A stretch of 64,000 nt of DNA. Origin: Streptomyces sp. A 4/2 (GTDB lineage: Bacteria; Actinomycetota; Actinomycetes; Streptomycetales; Streptomycetaceae). The stretch covers positions 183,070-247,069 of the forward strand of contig NZ_CALNVW010000025.1 in NCBI RefSeq assembly GCF_940670765.1, in the 5' to 3' direction. Numbering within the stretch: position 1 is the first letter of the stretch; each line of letters opens with the position of its first letter. The position numbers and the translations under genes were made by a program. Below, one piece after another: positions 23,259 to 31,370 of the stretch. Under the pieces are notes generated by a model. It had not been told where the DNA came from, did not search any database, and worked only from the letters and a program-made list of their open reading frames with translations.

Positions 23259-23873
23259 TCAGGCGGCGAGGCGTGAAGCGAGCGCCTTGGCCTTCGAGGC
23301 GGCGTCATCGAGGGCCTTGGCGCGGGAGGCCTCGGCGAGCGGGATGAGGTCGGCCATGGCGGGCTGCGAGGCAGCAAGGGTCAACTCGGGCACGATGAAG
23401 TCGACTTCGGCGCCGAACATGCCCGTCAGCAGCTTCTCCAGGTAGTTCTGCACGAACTCGAAGCCCTCGCGGGGCGTGCCGGGCGCGTACGAGCCGCCAC
23501 GGCTGGCCACCACGGTGAACGGGGTGCCGGCCAGCGGGCTCTCCGCGCCGCCCGCGTTGTGGCCGACGATGATCACGTGGTCGAGCCATGCCTTGAGGGT
23601 GGAGGGGATCGTGAAGTTGTACATGGGGGCGCCGATCAGTACGGCGTCGGCTTCGGCGAGTTCGGTGGCGAGCTCGGCGCGGAGCGGGGCCTCGGCGCCT
23701 GCGGCCGTACTGGCGGCGTCCAGGTGCGGCAGCGGGTCGGCTGCCAGATCGCGGTAGACGACCGTGCCGTCGGGGTGCTGCTCGCGCCAGGCGTTCACAT
23801 AGGCGGCTGTGACCTCTCGGGACACGGAACCCTGCGGAAAGACGGCGGAGTCGATATGCAGAAGGGTAGCCAT
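23259..23873 (-). CDS. azoR: FMN-dependent NADH-azoreductase / NAD(P)H dehydrogenase
   Basis: This flavodoxin-fold enzyme (204 residues) reduces quinones and azo compounds by two electrons. The FMN-binding segment HIDSAVFPQGSVSREV opens the protein, and the flavodoxin motif GAPMYNFTIPSTLKAWLDH and the loop VASRGGSYAPGTPREGF are present. I start at ATG 23873 with GGAGA just upstream; the longer frame adds unlike sequence. It is divergent from an HxlR regulator, a frequent pairing for quinone- or aldehyde-responsive control. The 122-bp divergent gap is AT-rich near CTATAAATAG, which may hold promoter or operator. Confidence 0.93.
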   Translation of the reverse strand: MATLLHIDSAVFPQGSVSREVTAAYVNAWREQHPDGTVVYRDLAADPLPHLDAASTAAGAEAPLRAELATELAEADAVLIGAPMYNFTIPSTLKAWLDHVIIVGHNAGGAESPLAGTPFTVVASRGGSYAPGTPREGFEFVQNYLEKLLTGMFGAEVDFIVPELTLAASQPAMADLIPLAEASRAKALDDAASKAKALASRLAA

Positions 23874-23995
23874 GAGGTTCTCCGTGGATGCGTCGGGAAG
23901 CATGGTCCTAAAAATCATGCGTACCTATAAATAGCATAGTCCCTTACTTTTCCGCAGCCCTTCGAGGAGGGGTCGGCACTCAGTACTCTGAAGAC

Positions 23996-24343
23996 ATGGC
24001 GGAACACGGTGAGAAGGCGTGCCAGCAGGTCGGCGGGGCGATCACGCGCGTCTTCGAACTGCTGGGCAAGCGCTGGACCGGCCTGATCGTGGCCGTGCTG
24101 ATGCAGCAGCCGGTGTACTTCGCGGATCTGCGGCGGGCGATCCCGGGGATCAGTGAGCGGATGCTCTCCGATCGGCTGACCGAGCTCGCGGTGGCGGGAC
24201 TGCTTGTGCGCGAGGTCGACGAAGGGCCTCCGCTGCGGGTCTCGTACCGGCTGACGGAGGCGGGCCGGGCGCTCGGGCCCGCTCTTCATGAGCTCGGTAA
24301 GTGGTCGGAGGCGTATCTGCCGGTCGGGAAAGGCCCCTGCTAG
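23996..24343 (+). CDS. HxlR family transcriptional regulator
   Basis: This winged-helix regulator (115 residues) has the family signature: ACQQVGGAITRVFELLGKRWTGLIV, then FADLRRAIPGISERMLSDRLTEL and VREVDEGPPLRVSYRLTEAG. The single Cys near the N-terminus (C9) is at the place where redox- or quinone-sensing HxlR proteins often carry one. It is transcribed away from azoR and probably represses it until electrophiles modify the Cys. The target and inducer are inferred only from the divergent arrangement. Confidence 0.92.
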   Translation: MAEHGEKACQQVGGAITRVFELLGKRWTGLIVAVLMQQPVYFADLRRAIPGISERMLSDRLTELAVAGLLVREVDEGPPLRVSYRLTEAGRALGPALHELGKWSEAYLPVGKGPC

Positions 24344-24411
24344 GGGAGGTCGGTCCGGGGGCGGCAGGCCGGGGTAGTGGGTCGGGGTCGGTGGGGCTTC
24401 AGCCGTAGGCG

Positions 24412-24867
24412 CTATGGCAGGTCCTGGCTCAACTCCGCCGAGTTGTAACGCAGTAGATAGGCCGCGAAGCGATCGAGGTCCTCCTCGCTCCAGTCGGCCA
24501 GGCGGTCGCGTACGGCCGCGCGTCGGCTTCCCTGGGTCGAGGCGAGCATCTTGGTGCCCGCCTCGGTGGGATGGAGGACCTGGACGCGCTGGTCGTCAGG
24601 GGCGGGGCGGCGTTCGACCAGGCCGAGCTTCTCCAGGCCCGCGAGCTGTCGGCTGATCGTGGACTTGTCGAGCATGTAGTGGGCCGCGAGGTCGGTCGCA
24701 CGGCAGCCCTGGCTGTCGTCGATGTGCGCCAGCAAGGTGTACGAGACCAGCGGAAGCTCCGGGTGGAGGCGGGCGGCCGTCGCGCGGGCGCGCCGGGCGA
24801 ACGCGGTCAGTTCGCGCTGGATGGTGTCGACGGACGCATCGTGTCCCTGCGGATCTTTGCCGGTCAT
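24412..24867 (-). CDS. MarR family transcriptional regulator
   Basis: This protein of 151 residues has a MarR winged helix: LLAHIDDSQGCRATDLAAHY, recognition helix DKSTISRQLAGLEKLGLVERR, and the wing PDDQRVQVLHPTEAG. It contains no Cys beyond C57 or so in QGCRATD. It is divergent from a membrane protein gene, and the 79-bp gap holds two overlapping inverted repeats with GTTGTA half-sites that look like its operators. It therefore probably represses both itself and the membrane protein. Confidence 0.93.
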   Translation of the reverse strand: MTGKDPQGHDASVDTIQRELTAFARRARATAARLHPELPLVSYTLLAHIDDSQGCRATDLAAHYMLDKSTISRQLAGLEKLGLVERRPAPDDQRVQVLHPTEAGTKMLASTQGSRRAAVRDRLADWSEEDLDRFAAYLLRYNSAELSQDLP

Positions 24868-24888
24868 GGTTTCCCCTCCTGAATATTG

Positions 24889-24919
24889 GTTGTATAGTAC
24901 AACTCAATTAAGAGTTGTA
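24889..24919. promoter_or_regulatory. Two overlapping MarR-type operator palindromes
   Basis: GTTGTA-TAG-TACAAC (24889-24903) is a perfect 6-bp inverted repeat. Arms TACAACTC (24898-24905) and GAGTTGTA (24912-24919) form a second, perfect 8-bp repeat sharing the middle half-site. Three half-sites with the core TTGTA (or its complement) are thus packed into 31 AT-rich bases between the divergent genes. Confidence 0.85.
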
Positions 24920-24946
24920 AAAGCCAACTACCTGGAGAGGTGTCCG

Positions 24947-26062
24947 ATGTCCGTAGGCCCCACGAACGGAGCCGTCAGTACGGGGGCCGCGCTGCGCCAT
25001 GTCCTCGGCCATCTCGTCACACCGCTGCTGATGTGCATCGGGATGGGACTCGCGTACCTGGGGGCCTTCCACGCCCCGCAGCCGCACGACCTGCGCGTCG
25101 CCGTGGTGGGCTCGGGGCCGAGCGCCCAGGTCCTCGCGCAGACGTTGCAGGACAAGGGAGACGGCGCGCTCACCGTCCGTACGGTCGCCGACCGCGACTC
25201 CGCCGTCCAGCAGCTCAAGGACCAGGACATCTACGGCGCCTTCGTGCCGAGCGGCAAGGCACCCGAACTGGTCGTCGCGTCCGCGGCGTCCGACACCACG
25301 GCCACCGTGGTGGAGAAGGTGTTCACGCAGGTCGCAGCCGAGCAGGGTGAGCCGCTCGAGGTGACCGACGTGGCGCCGACCGCGAACGGCGATCCGACCG
25401 GACAGGGCATCTTCTTCCTGCTGGTCGCGCTGAGCATCGGCTCGTACGCCTCGGTCGCCGTGATCGGCGGAGCCGGTGCGGTCCTGCCACTGCGTGTCAG
25501 GGCGCTGCTGGCCTTCGGGATGTCTCTGGTGGTGAGCGCGATCGGTACCGCCTTCGCAGGTCCGGTGTTCCACTTGGTCGACCACGGGCTGGGGGGCCTC
25601 TGGGCCATGGCATGGATCTACTCTGCGGGCATTCTGCTCATCGGCGTGGGCCTGCACACCTTCCTGAAGCGGTGGACGACGCTCGGCGTGATGGTGCTGT
25701 TCGTGATGCTCAACTTCACCAGCTCCGGCGGGATCTTCCGGCCCGAGCTCCAGCCGGGCTTCTTCGGGGCGTTGCACTCCTTCTGGAACGGTGCGGGCTT
25801 CGTGGAGGGCGTGCGCAGCCATGTGTACTTCGGCGGGCACGGGCTCGGCGGCAACGTGCTGGTGCTGGTCTTCTGGCTGCTCGCCGGTCTGGTCGTGACG
25901 GGCGCGGCAGGACTGGCCGAGGCGGGTCGGCGGAAGGCGGTCGTCCGACCGGCTGCGGGAGCGGGTGGTGCCGGGCAGCGGGAAGAAGTGGCGGCGAAGG
26001 AAGCCGAGGTCGCGACCGAAGCCGAGGAAGAGGAAGAGCTGGGGGAAGCGGTCGCGGTGTGA
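24947..26062 (+). CDS. DUF3533/ABC-2-type membrane protein (MarR-controlled exporter component)
   Basis: This membrane protein of 371 residues has a YhgE/Pip-like layout. One N-terminal helix (LVTPLLMCIGMGLAYLGAF) precedes an extracytoplasmic domain of about 140 residues, followed by five helices from LLVALSIGSYASVAVIGGAG onward. The C-terminal tail is strongly acidic (EAEEEEELGEA). The family resembles ABC-2 permease subunits but has no ATPase partner here. GGAGAGG lies upstream of ATG 24947. The divergent MarR gene and operators suggest drug- or phenolic-induced expression. The exported substrate is unknown. Confidence 0.85.
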   Translation: MSVGPTNGAVSTGAALRHVLGHLVTPLLMCIGMGLAYLGAFHAPQPHDLRVAVVGSGPSAQVLAQTLQDKGDGALTVRTVADRDSAVQQLKDQDIYGAFVPSGKAPELVVASAASDTTATVVEKVFTQVAAEQGEPLEVTDVAPTANGDPTGQGIFFLLVALSIGSYASVAVIGGAGAVLPLRVRALLAFGMSLVVSAIGTAFAGPVFHLVDHGLGGLWAMAWIYSAGILLIGVGLHTFLKRWTTLGVMVLFVMLNFTSSGGIFRPELQPGFFGALHSFWNGAGFVEGVRSHVYFGGHGLGGNVLVLVFWLLAGLVVTGAAGLAEAGRRKAVVRPAAGAGGAGQREEVAAKEAEVATEAEEEEELGEAVAV

Positions 26063-26117
26063 GCCGCCTTGGCCGTGGTGGTGTTCGCGGGCGGGGTGCC
26101 CCGGGCGCAGAGGTACG

Positions 26118-26169
26118 CGGTCCGGCGGTGACCGGGTACGCGCGGCAGGGGCGGACGCCCGCCGGACCG
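26118..26169 (+). terminator. Possible long-loop hairpin after the membrane protein gene
   Basis: CGGTCCGGCGG (26118-26128) and CCGCCGGACCG (26159-26169) are perfect 11-bp inverted repeats, but the loop is 30 bases. The element lies between the membrane protein stop and the next gene. Confidence 0.45.
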
Positions 26170-26211
26170 GGACTGTGACGGGTAAGCGGAGGGCGCCCGT
26201 AGGCTGGCCGG

Positions 26212-27054
26212 GTGACGGAGGATGCCACCGGGGGAACGACGACCCGGAACGACGAGCAGAGCGAGCAGCCCATGGGCGAGCAGCGGCCGGAGGCGCGGCT
26301 GGAGAAGGCCGTGCGCGCCGCCGAGCAGGCGCTGATCGAGTTCGAGATCGCGGTGGAGACGTTCCGGGTGGAGGTGGAGAACTTCTCCCGGCTGCACCAC
26401 CAGAGACTCGGTCCCATGTACGCGCGTCTGGACGAGCTCGATGCGCAGCTCGCCGAGGCCAGAGCGGCGCGCAGCGGTGACCCGGAGGATCTGCGCAAGG
26501 CGCAGGAGGCGCGGGCGATCGTGATGCCCATGCCCGGTGTCGACGAGCTGTTCCACGACTGGATCGACCCGGACGGGATGTCGCCCGAGGCCCAGGCCAT
26601 GCTGAACGAGCAGCCGGTGCAGCCGCCCAAGCGGGTACGGCCCAGCGAGGAGGCCCGCAAGCTCTATCGCGAGTTGGTCCGCCAGGCGCATCCCGATCTG
26701 GCGCAGGACGACGCGGAACGGAACCGGCGGGACGAGTTCATCACGCGGGTCAACGCCGCGTATGCCCGTGGGGACGAGGCCGTACTGCGGGAGTTGGGTG
26801 AGGAGTGGGCGGCCGGTCCGGTCCAGGAAGCTGCCGCGCCCAGCGAGAGCGAGGAGCTCTACGCCCGGCTCGAATGGCTCTCCCAGCGCAAGGAGCTGCT
26901 GTCCCTGGTCGCCCATGAACTGGAGGAGAGTGCGATCGGAGCGATGCTCCGGATGGCGCCCGACGACCCCGACCGGTTGCTGGAGGAGATCGCCGAGCAG
27001 TTGCTGGCACAGGTCTCCGAGCGAGAGGCCGAGCTGGCGGAGATGGTGCAGTAG
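26212..27054 (+). CDS. J-domain-like coiled-coil protein
   Basis: This protein of 280 residues has a long helical N-terminal part (ARLEKAVRAAEQALIEFEIAVE, repeated heptads to about residue 95). A stretch EARKLYRELVRQAHPDLAQDD contains the HPD tripeptide that defines J-domains, followed by FITRVNAAYARGDEAVL, a typical J-domain helix III. A second helical region closes the protein. It would therefore stimulate an Hsp70 (DnaK), but helix I-II of the J-domain is atypical. The start is GTG 26212, and the first 17 residues before MGEQ look disordered. The downstream rhodanese gene is 46 bases away. Confidence 0.75.
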   Translation: MTEDATGGTTTRNDEQSEQPMGEQRPEARLEKAVRAAEQALIEFEIAVETFRVEVENFSRLHHQRLGPMYARLDELDAQLAEARAARSGDPEDLRKAQEARAIVMPMPGVDELFHDWIDPDGMSPEAQAMLNEQPVQPPKRVRPSEEARKLYRELVRQAHPDLAQDDAERNRRDEFITRVNAAYARGDEAVLRELGEEWAAGPVQEAAAPSESEELYARLEWLSQRKELLSLVAHELEESAIGAMLRMAPDDPDRLLEEIAEQLLAQVSEREAELAEMVQ

Positions 27055-27100
27055 CGTTCCCGGTGACCCTGCCGTGCATGTACGAGAGAAGGCATGACCC

Positions 27101-27445
27101 ATGAATTTCGCCCCGCTGCCCCAGGTGGATGTCGCGGCGGTGCCGGCTGACGGGCTGGTACTGGATGTCCGGGAGGACGACGAGTGGGCGGCCGGGCATG
27201 CCGAAGGGGCCCTGCACATTCCGATGAGCGACTTCGTGGCGCGCTTCGGTGAAGTGACGGAGGCCGTGGCCGAGAACGGCAAGGCCTTCGTGATCTGCCG
27301 GGTCGGTGGCCGTTCCGCGCAGGTCACCCAGTACTTGGTGCAGCAGGGCATCGACGCGGTGAACGTCGACGGCGGGATGCTTGCCTGGGAGAGCGCCGGG
27401 CGTCCGATGGTGGCGGACGGCGGAGGCCCGGCGTTCGTGGTCTGA
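27101..27445 (+). CDS. Rhodanese-like domain protein
   Basis: This single-domain rhodanese (114 residues) should transfer sulfane sulfur. Features are LVLDVREDDEWAAGHAEGALHIP near the N-terminus and the catalytic loop CRVGGRSAQ, with Cys at about residue 66, preceded by KAFVI. GAGAAGGC precedes the ATG. The six-residue active loop matches sulfur transferases rather than Cdc25 phosphatases. It lies 46 bases after the J-domain-like gene and probably shares its transcript. The end of the gene runs into a tandem repeat that copies its stop-codon region. Confidence 0.93.
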   Translation: MNFAPLPQVDVAAVPADGLVLDVREDDEWAAGHAEGALHIPMSDFVARFGEVTEAVAENGKAFVICRVGGRSAQVTQYLVQQGIDAVNVDGGMLAWESAGRPMVADGGGPAFVV

Positions 27446-27564
27446 CCAGAGGACTTCGTGGTCTGGCCGGGGCCTCGTGTTCTGACTGGGCCCTCGTGGT
27501 CTGACCGGGGCTTTCTGGTCTGGCCGGGGCCCATGAGGTCTGGGGCCGATGAGGTCCGGGACCG
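27436..27564. repeat. 19-bp degenerate tandem repeat starting at the rhodanese stop codon
   Basis: Five units of about 19 bp (for example CGTGGTCTGGCCGGGGCCT and CGTGGTCTGACCGGGGCTT) and two shorter 16-bp units (ATGAGGTCTGGGGCCG, ATGAGGTCCGGGACCG) run from within the last codons of the rhodanese gene to the start of the next. The first unit contains the stop codon TGA. Confidence 0.8.
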
Positions 27565-27569
27565 CTGGA

Positions 27570-28718
27570 TCAACCGAGGGGATGGGCGGCCAGCAGATCG
27601 CCCAGCGCTTCTTCGTGGGCCGCGGCGGGGCCGAGTGAGAGCTCCAGCTGTTTGGCCCAGGCGTGATAGCGGTGCAGCGGGTAGTCGGTGTCCGCGCCGA
27701 AGCCGCCGTGCAGATGCTGCGCGGTCTGGACGACCCGGCGTACGCCTTCGGATGCCCAGATCTTGGCCACGGCGATGTCACCGGCCGCGGGAAGCGCCCC
27801 GCTCGCACCGGTGGAGATGCGCCAGGCGGCCTGCCAGAGCGTGACCTCCATGGCGCGGAGGTCGATGTACCGGTCGGCGGCCTGGACAGCGACCGACTGA
27901 AAGGTGGCGACCGGGAAACCGAACTGCTCCCGTTTGCTGGTGTAGGCGCTGGTCATGGTGAGCACGCCCTCGCCCAGGCCGAGCGCGAGCGCGCAGGTCC
28001 CGGTGGTCAGCAGGTCTCGCAGGGACTCCCAGGCGCCGTCGGCGTCGATGACGTCGCGGTCCGCGAGGCGCACGGATTCCAGCCGGACCTCGGCGAAGCG
28101 TTCTCCGTTGGTGGAGAACTGCTCGGCCAGAGTGATCCCCGGCTGATCGGCTCCCTGCGCGGAGCGGGGGACGAGGGCGATCACCGGGTGGCCCGCGCCG
28201 GTGTGGGCGGGTACCGCGACGCGGTCCGCGGTCTGCGCCCAGGGAACACCTGTCTGCACTCCGTCGAGTACCCAGCCGTCGTCCTCCCGGCGGGCGGTGA
28301 CGGCCAGTTCGGCGGGGTCGTGGCCGGTACGGCCGTTGGCCCCGACGGTGAGGACCAGCTCGCCGCGGCCGACGGCGGGCAGGATCTCACCGCTCAACTC
28401 GGCGTCTCCGTATCGCTGTACGGTCATGGCGACCGCGCTGGTCTCCAGCAGGGGCACCCGGGCCAGCACCCGGGAGGCCTCGCGCAGTACCAGGCAGAGT
28501 GCGATCGGTCCGAGTCCTGCCCCGCCGTACCCGGGGTCCAGCACGAGGCTCAGCAGGTCGGCCTCCGCCAGCTTGCCCCACAGTGCCCGGTCGAAGTCCT
28601 CGGCCACTGCCCCGGCGCTGAGCGCGGGGCTGGGCACTCCGTCGGGCGCGACGCCCGAGAAGACTGCCTTCGCCGCCTCAACGGCCGCCTGCTGCTCCTC
28701 GGTGAAGGTGAAGTCCAC
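27570..28718 (-). CDS. Acyl-CoA dehydrogenase family protein
   Basis: This FAD enzyme (382 residues) introduces a double bond into an acyl-CoA. It has the N-terminal helical part (MDFTFTEEQQAAVEAAKAVF), the middle beta domain (TVGANGRTGHDP), and the C-terminal helical domain with YTSKREQFGFPVATFQSVA and the CoA/FAD stretch QTAQHLHGGFGADTDYPLHRYH. It resembles the beta-type members of FadE heteromers in actinobacteria, in which the catalytic Glu may be missing; I cannot place that residue with certainty. It is 92 bp after paaE on the same strand, with its own operator-like palindrome, so it may be a separate unit. Confidence 0.88.
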   Translation of the reverse strand: MDFTFTEEQQAAVEAAKAVFSGVAPDGVPSPALSAGAVAEDFDRALWGKLAEADLLSLVLDPGYGGAGLGPIALCLVLREASRVLARVPLLETSAVAMTVQRYGDAELSGEILPAVGRGELVLTVGANGRTGHDPAELAVTARREDDGWVLDGVQTGVPWAQTADRVAVPAHTGAGHPVIALVPRSAQGADQPGITLAEQFSTNGERFAEVRLESVRLADRDVIDADGAWESLRDLLTTGTCALALGLGEGVLTMTSAYTSKREQFGFPVATFQSVAVQAADRYIDLRAMEVTLWQAAWRISTGASGALPAAGDIAVAKIWASEGVRRVVQTAQHLHGGFGADTDYPLHRYHAWAKQLELSLGPAAAHEEALGDLLAAHPLG

Positions 28719-28744
28719 AGCTCTGTCCTCCCGCGCCGACCATT

Positions 28745-28761
28745 TCTGATGCGGCGTCAGA
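28745..28761 (-). promoter_or_regulatory. Palindromic operator upstream of the acyl-CoA dehydrogenase
   Basis: TCTGATGCGGCGTCAGA is a 17-bp palindrome with one mismatched pair, 27-43 bp upstream of the start codon. TCTGACG-type half-sites are typical of TetR regulators of acyl-CoA genes in actinobacteria. The cognate regulator is not in the window as far as I can tell. Confidence 0.6.
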
Positions 28762-28810
28762 TTAGGTCAGGGAGGCGCTGAGCGGAACACCGTCGACGCA
28801 CGGAATGCGG

Positions 28811-29872
28811 TCAGCGGTCGAAGTCCAGCTCCACTTCCGGTGTGAGCGGGTGCGATTGGCAGGCCAGTACGTATCCCGCTTCGGTCTCCTCCGGCTCCAG
28901 CGCGTAGTTGCGGTCCATCCGCACTTCGCCCGAGACCAGGAAGGCTCTGCAGGTCCCGCACACCCCGCCCTTGCAGGCGTACGGCGCGTCCGAGCGACTG
29001 CGCAGGACCGTTTCGAGAAGCGAATCCCCGTCCCGGACCGGCCAGTTGCCCGAACGGCCGTCGAGCGTGGCGGTCAGCCTGCTGTGTGACGGGACCGCTG
29101 CCCCGGGCGGGGCGGCGGTGACGGCCGCTCCGTCGTCGACATGGAAGATTTCCTGATGGATACGGGTCTTGGCCACGCCGAGCCCGCGCAGCGCCCGCTC
29201 GGCGCCCTGCACCAGGCCGAAGGGTCCGCACAGGAACCAGCCGTCCAGCTCCGTGACCGGGAGCAGCGCGGGCAGCAGCCCGGTCAGACGCTCCTGGTCG
29301 AGCCGCCCGGAGGGCAGCCCCGACTGCTGTTCCTCGCGGGACAGCACGGTCACCAACTGGAAGCGGTCGGGCCAGCGGTCCTTCAGATCGGCGACCTCGT
29401 CGAGAAACATCGTCGACGCCGCCGTCCGGTCGCTGCGTATCAGGCAGAACCGCGCCTCCGGCTCACGTATGAGCAGGGTCGCGGCGATCGAGAGGACCGG
29501 GGTGATGCCGCTGCCGCCGACGATCGCCGCGAACCTTCCCGGGCGGGGCTCGAAGCTGAAGCGTCCCATCGGTTCCATCACTTCGACGGTGTCGCCGACG
29601 GCCAGCTCCTTGAACGCGTACGTCGAGAACTCACCGCCCTCCACCAGCCGCACCCCCACCTGGACGACGGGTTCGTCGGCCCGCTCGGGCGCCGGGGTGC
29701 AGATCGAGTACGTACGCCGGATCTCCGTACCGCGCACGATCCGACGCAGCGCCACGTGCTGGCCGGGTGTGTGGCGGAACGTCTCGCGCAGTTCCGGCGG
29801 TACGGCGAACGTGATGGCCACCGCGTCGTCCGTGAGCTGTTCGACCGCGCTGACCCGGAGCGGATGGAACAT
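28811..29872 (-). CDS. paaE: Phenylacetyl-CoA epoxidase reductase subunit PaaE
   Basis: This reductase (353 residues) passes electrons from NAD(P)H to the PaaABC diiron oxygenase. The N-terminal FAD domain has RRTYSICTP and GGEFSTYAFKEL. The NAD domain has IVGGSGITPVLSIAATLL. The C-terminal plant-type [2Fe-2S] domain has Cys in YACKGGVCGTCRAF and LACQ. Its ATG directly abuts the paaD stop codon. It is the last gene of the paaABCDE operon. The order and sequence agree fully with the family. Confidence 0.96.
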   Translation of the reverse strand: MFHPLRVSAVEQLTDDAVAITFAVPPELRETFRHTPGQHVALRRIVRGTEIRRTYSICTPAPERADEPVVQVGVRLVEGGEFSTYAFKELAVGDTVEVMEPMGRFSFEPRPGRFAAIVGGSGITPVLSIAATLLIREPEARFCLIRSDRTAASTMFLDEVADLKDRWPDRFQLVTVLSREEQQSGLPSGRLDQERLTGLLPALLPVTELDGWFLCGPFGLVQGAERALRGLGVAKTRIHQEIFHVDDGAAVTAAPPGAAVPSHSRLTATLDGRSGNWPVRDGDSLLETVLRSRSDAPYACKGGVCGTCRAFLVSGEVRMDRNYALEPEETEAGYVLACQSHPLTPEVELDFDR

Positions 29873-30367
29873 CTACAACTCCTTGAAGTGGTCGAAGGGT
29901 TCATGGCAGGAGGTGCAGCGGCGCAGTGCTTTGCACGCCGTGGAGGAGAAGCGGCTCAGCAGCTCCGTTTCAGTCGATCCGCAGTTCGGGCAGCGGATGG
30001 ACAGGGCGACTCCGACCGGGGCGCCCGGACCGGTCGGACGCGGGGGAGCGATCCCGAACTCGGCCAGCTTGCGGCGTCCTTCGGCGGTGATGTCGTCCGT
30101 CGACCAGGCGGGGGACAGGACCTTGCGGACCGAGACCTCCGGTATGCCGTGTTCGTGCAGCACCCGCTCTATGTCCGAGGACATCGCCTCGATCGCGGGG
30201 CAGCCCGTGTACGTCGGGGTGAGTTCCACCTCGACCCGGCCGGGGCCGAGGATCTCGACCCCGCGCAGTACGCCGAGTTCCTCCAGCGTCAGGACCGGAA
30301 GTTCGGGGTCGGGGACGGATCCGGCGAGACGGCGCAGGTCCGCTTCGAGCGGTGTCGTGGTCACCAT
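29873..30367 (-). CDS. paaD: Phenylacetate pathway protein PaaD (Fe-S/metal maturation)
   Basis: This protein of 164 residues has an N-terminal DUF59/MIP18 domain (SVPDPELPVLTLEELGVLRG, TYTGCPAIEAMSSDIERVL) and a C-terminal zinc ribbon with Cys pairs in CPNCGS and CTSCHEPFDHF. PaaD is needed for activity of the epoxidase, probably in cluster or diiron-site assembly. I start at ATG 30367 (MVTTTPLEADLRRLAG), which overlaps the paaC stop. The longer frame upstream is antisense-like shadow inside paaC. Confidence 0.95.
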   Translation of the reverse strand: MVTTTPLEADLRRLAGSVPDPELPVLTLEELGVLRGVEILGPGRVEVELTPTYTGCPAIEAMSSDIERVLHEHGIPEVSVRKVLSPAWSTDDITAEGRRKLAEFGIAPPRPTGPGAPVGVALSIRCPNCGSTETELLSRFSSTACKALRRCTSCHEPFDHFKEL

Positions 30368-31062
30368 GTCGCCCCCGGGTGGCTGCGGTGCAGATGCTGC
30401 ATCTCGGCGAGCATCCGCCCGAACGGCTCGGTGTGCAGTCCCTGCCGGCCGGCCCCCGCGGACCAGGCCCCGCTCCGGGGCCCCGCCGGCACCGTCAGCG
30501 TCGCCCGCTCCAGTACGGAGGTCACGGACCGGGACCAGTCGGCTGCCAGTGCTGTCCAGTCCACGTCCAGCCCTTCGACGGGTTGGAACATTTCCCCGGT
30601 GAAGCGCCACAGGGCGTCCAGGCCTCGCTGCATCCGCTCATGGCTCTCCGCTGTCCCGTCGCCCAGTCGCAGCGTCCACTGTTCGGCGTGGTCCTGGTGG
30701 TAGGCGACTTCCTTGACGGCCTTCGCGGACAGCGGGGCGAACGGGCCGTCCCCGGCCGCCAACTGCTCGTACAGCAGGCGCTGACAGGTGGAGAAGAAGA
30801 GCTGACGGGCGATGGTGTGCGCGAAGTCGCCGTTCTCCTGCTCGACCAGCTGGAGGTTGCGGAAGGCACGCTCCTCACGGAGATAGGCGAGCTCGTCCTC
30901 GTCGCCGACGAGGGAGAGCAGCACCCGCGCCTGCCCCAGCAGGTCCAGTGCGATGTTGGCGAGGGCGACTTCCTCCTCCAGTACCGGCGCGTGTCCTGCC
31001 CACTCCCCCAGCCGGTGGGAGAGCACCAGTGCGTCGTCGCCCAGGGCGAGAGCCGCGGTCAC
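30361..31062 (-). CDS. paaC: Phenylacetyl-CoA epoxidase subunit PaaC
   Basis: This ferritin-like structural subunit (233 residues) is the non-catalytic partner of PaaA in the 1,2-epoxidase complex. It opens with ALALGDDALVLSHRLGEWAGH and continues with long helices (NIALDLLGQARVLL, VKEVAYHQDHAEQW). The start is GTG 31062, which overlaps the paaB stop (GTGA). The length is close to that of E. coli PaaC. Downstream paaD overlaps its stop. Confidence 0.95.
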   Translation of the reverse strand: MTAALALGDDALVLSHRLGEWAGHAPVLEEEVALANIALDLLGQARVLLSLVGDEDELAYLREERAFRNLQLVEQENGDFAHTIARQLFFSTCQRLLYEQLAAGDGPFAPLSAKAVKEVAYHQDHAEQWTLRLGDGTAESHERMQRGLDALWRFTGEMFQPVEGLDVDWTALAADWSRSVTSVLERATLTVPAGPRSGAWSAGAGRQGLHTEPFGRMLAEMQHLHRSHPGATW

Positions 31063-31370
31063 AGGTGCCGCACCCCTTCCGGGATCTTGTAGAACGTGGG
31101 GTGGCGGTAGGGCTTGTCGCCGGCGGGCTCGAAGAAGGAGTCCTTCTCGTCCGGCGAGGAGGCGGTGACTGCGGTCGAGGGGACCACCCAGATCGAGACG
31201 CCCTCGTTCCGGCGGGTGTAGAGATCGCGGGCGTTGTGCAGGGCCATCTCCGCGTCCGGGGCATGCAGGCTCCCGGCGTGGGTGTGGGACAGCCCGCGGC
31301 GTGAGCGTACGAACACCTCCCACAGCGGCCAGTCCCCAGCGCCCGTGGCGCTCTCGGATGCGGCGGTCAT
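31059..31370 (-). CDS. paaB: Phenylacetyl-CoA epoxidase subunit PaaB
   Basis: This small bridging subunit (103 residues) holds PaaAC heterodimers together. The sequence shows the family hallmarks WPLWEVFVRSRRGLSHTHAGS, LHAPDAEMALHNARDLYTRR and ISIWVVPS-like VSIWVVPSTAV. It overlaps paaA by four bases (ATGA) and paaC by four (GTGA), so the whole operon is translationally coupled. Confidence 0.96.
   Translation of the reverse strand: MTAASESATGAGDWPLWEVFVRSRRGLSHTHAGSLHAPDAEMALHNARDLYTRRNEGVSIWVVPSTAVTASSPDEKDSFFEPAGDKPYRHPTFYKIPEGVRHL

Noticed and set aside
27570..28718. Acyl-CoA dehydrogenase as a paa pathway enzyme
   Set aside because: It is on the same strand but 92 bp away with a different operator-like palindrome, and the paa pathway has no acyl-CoA dehydrogenase step, so a paa symbol is not justified.
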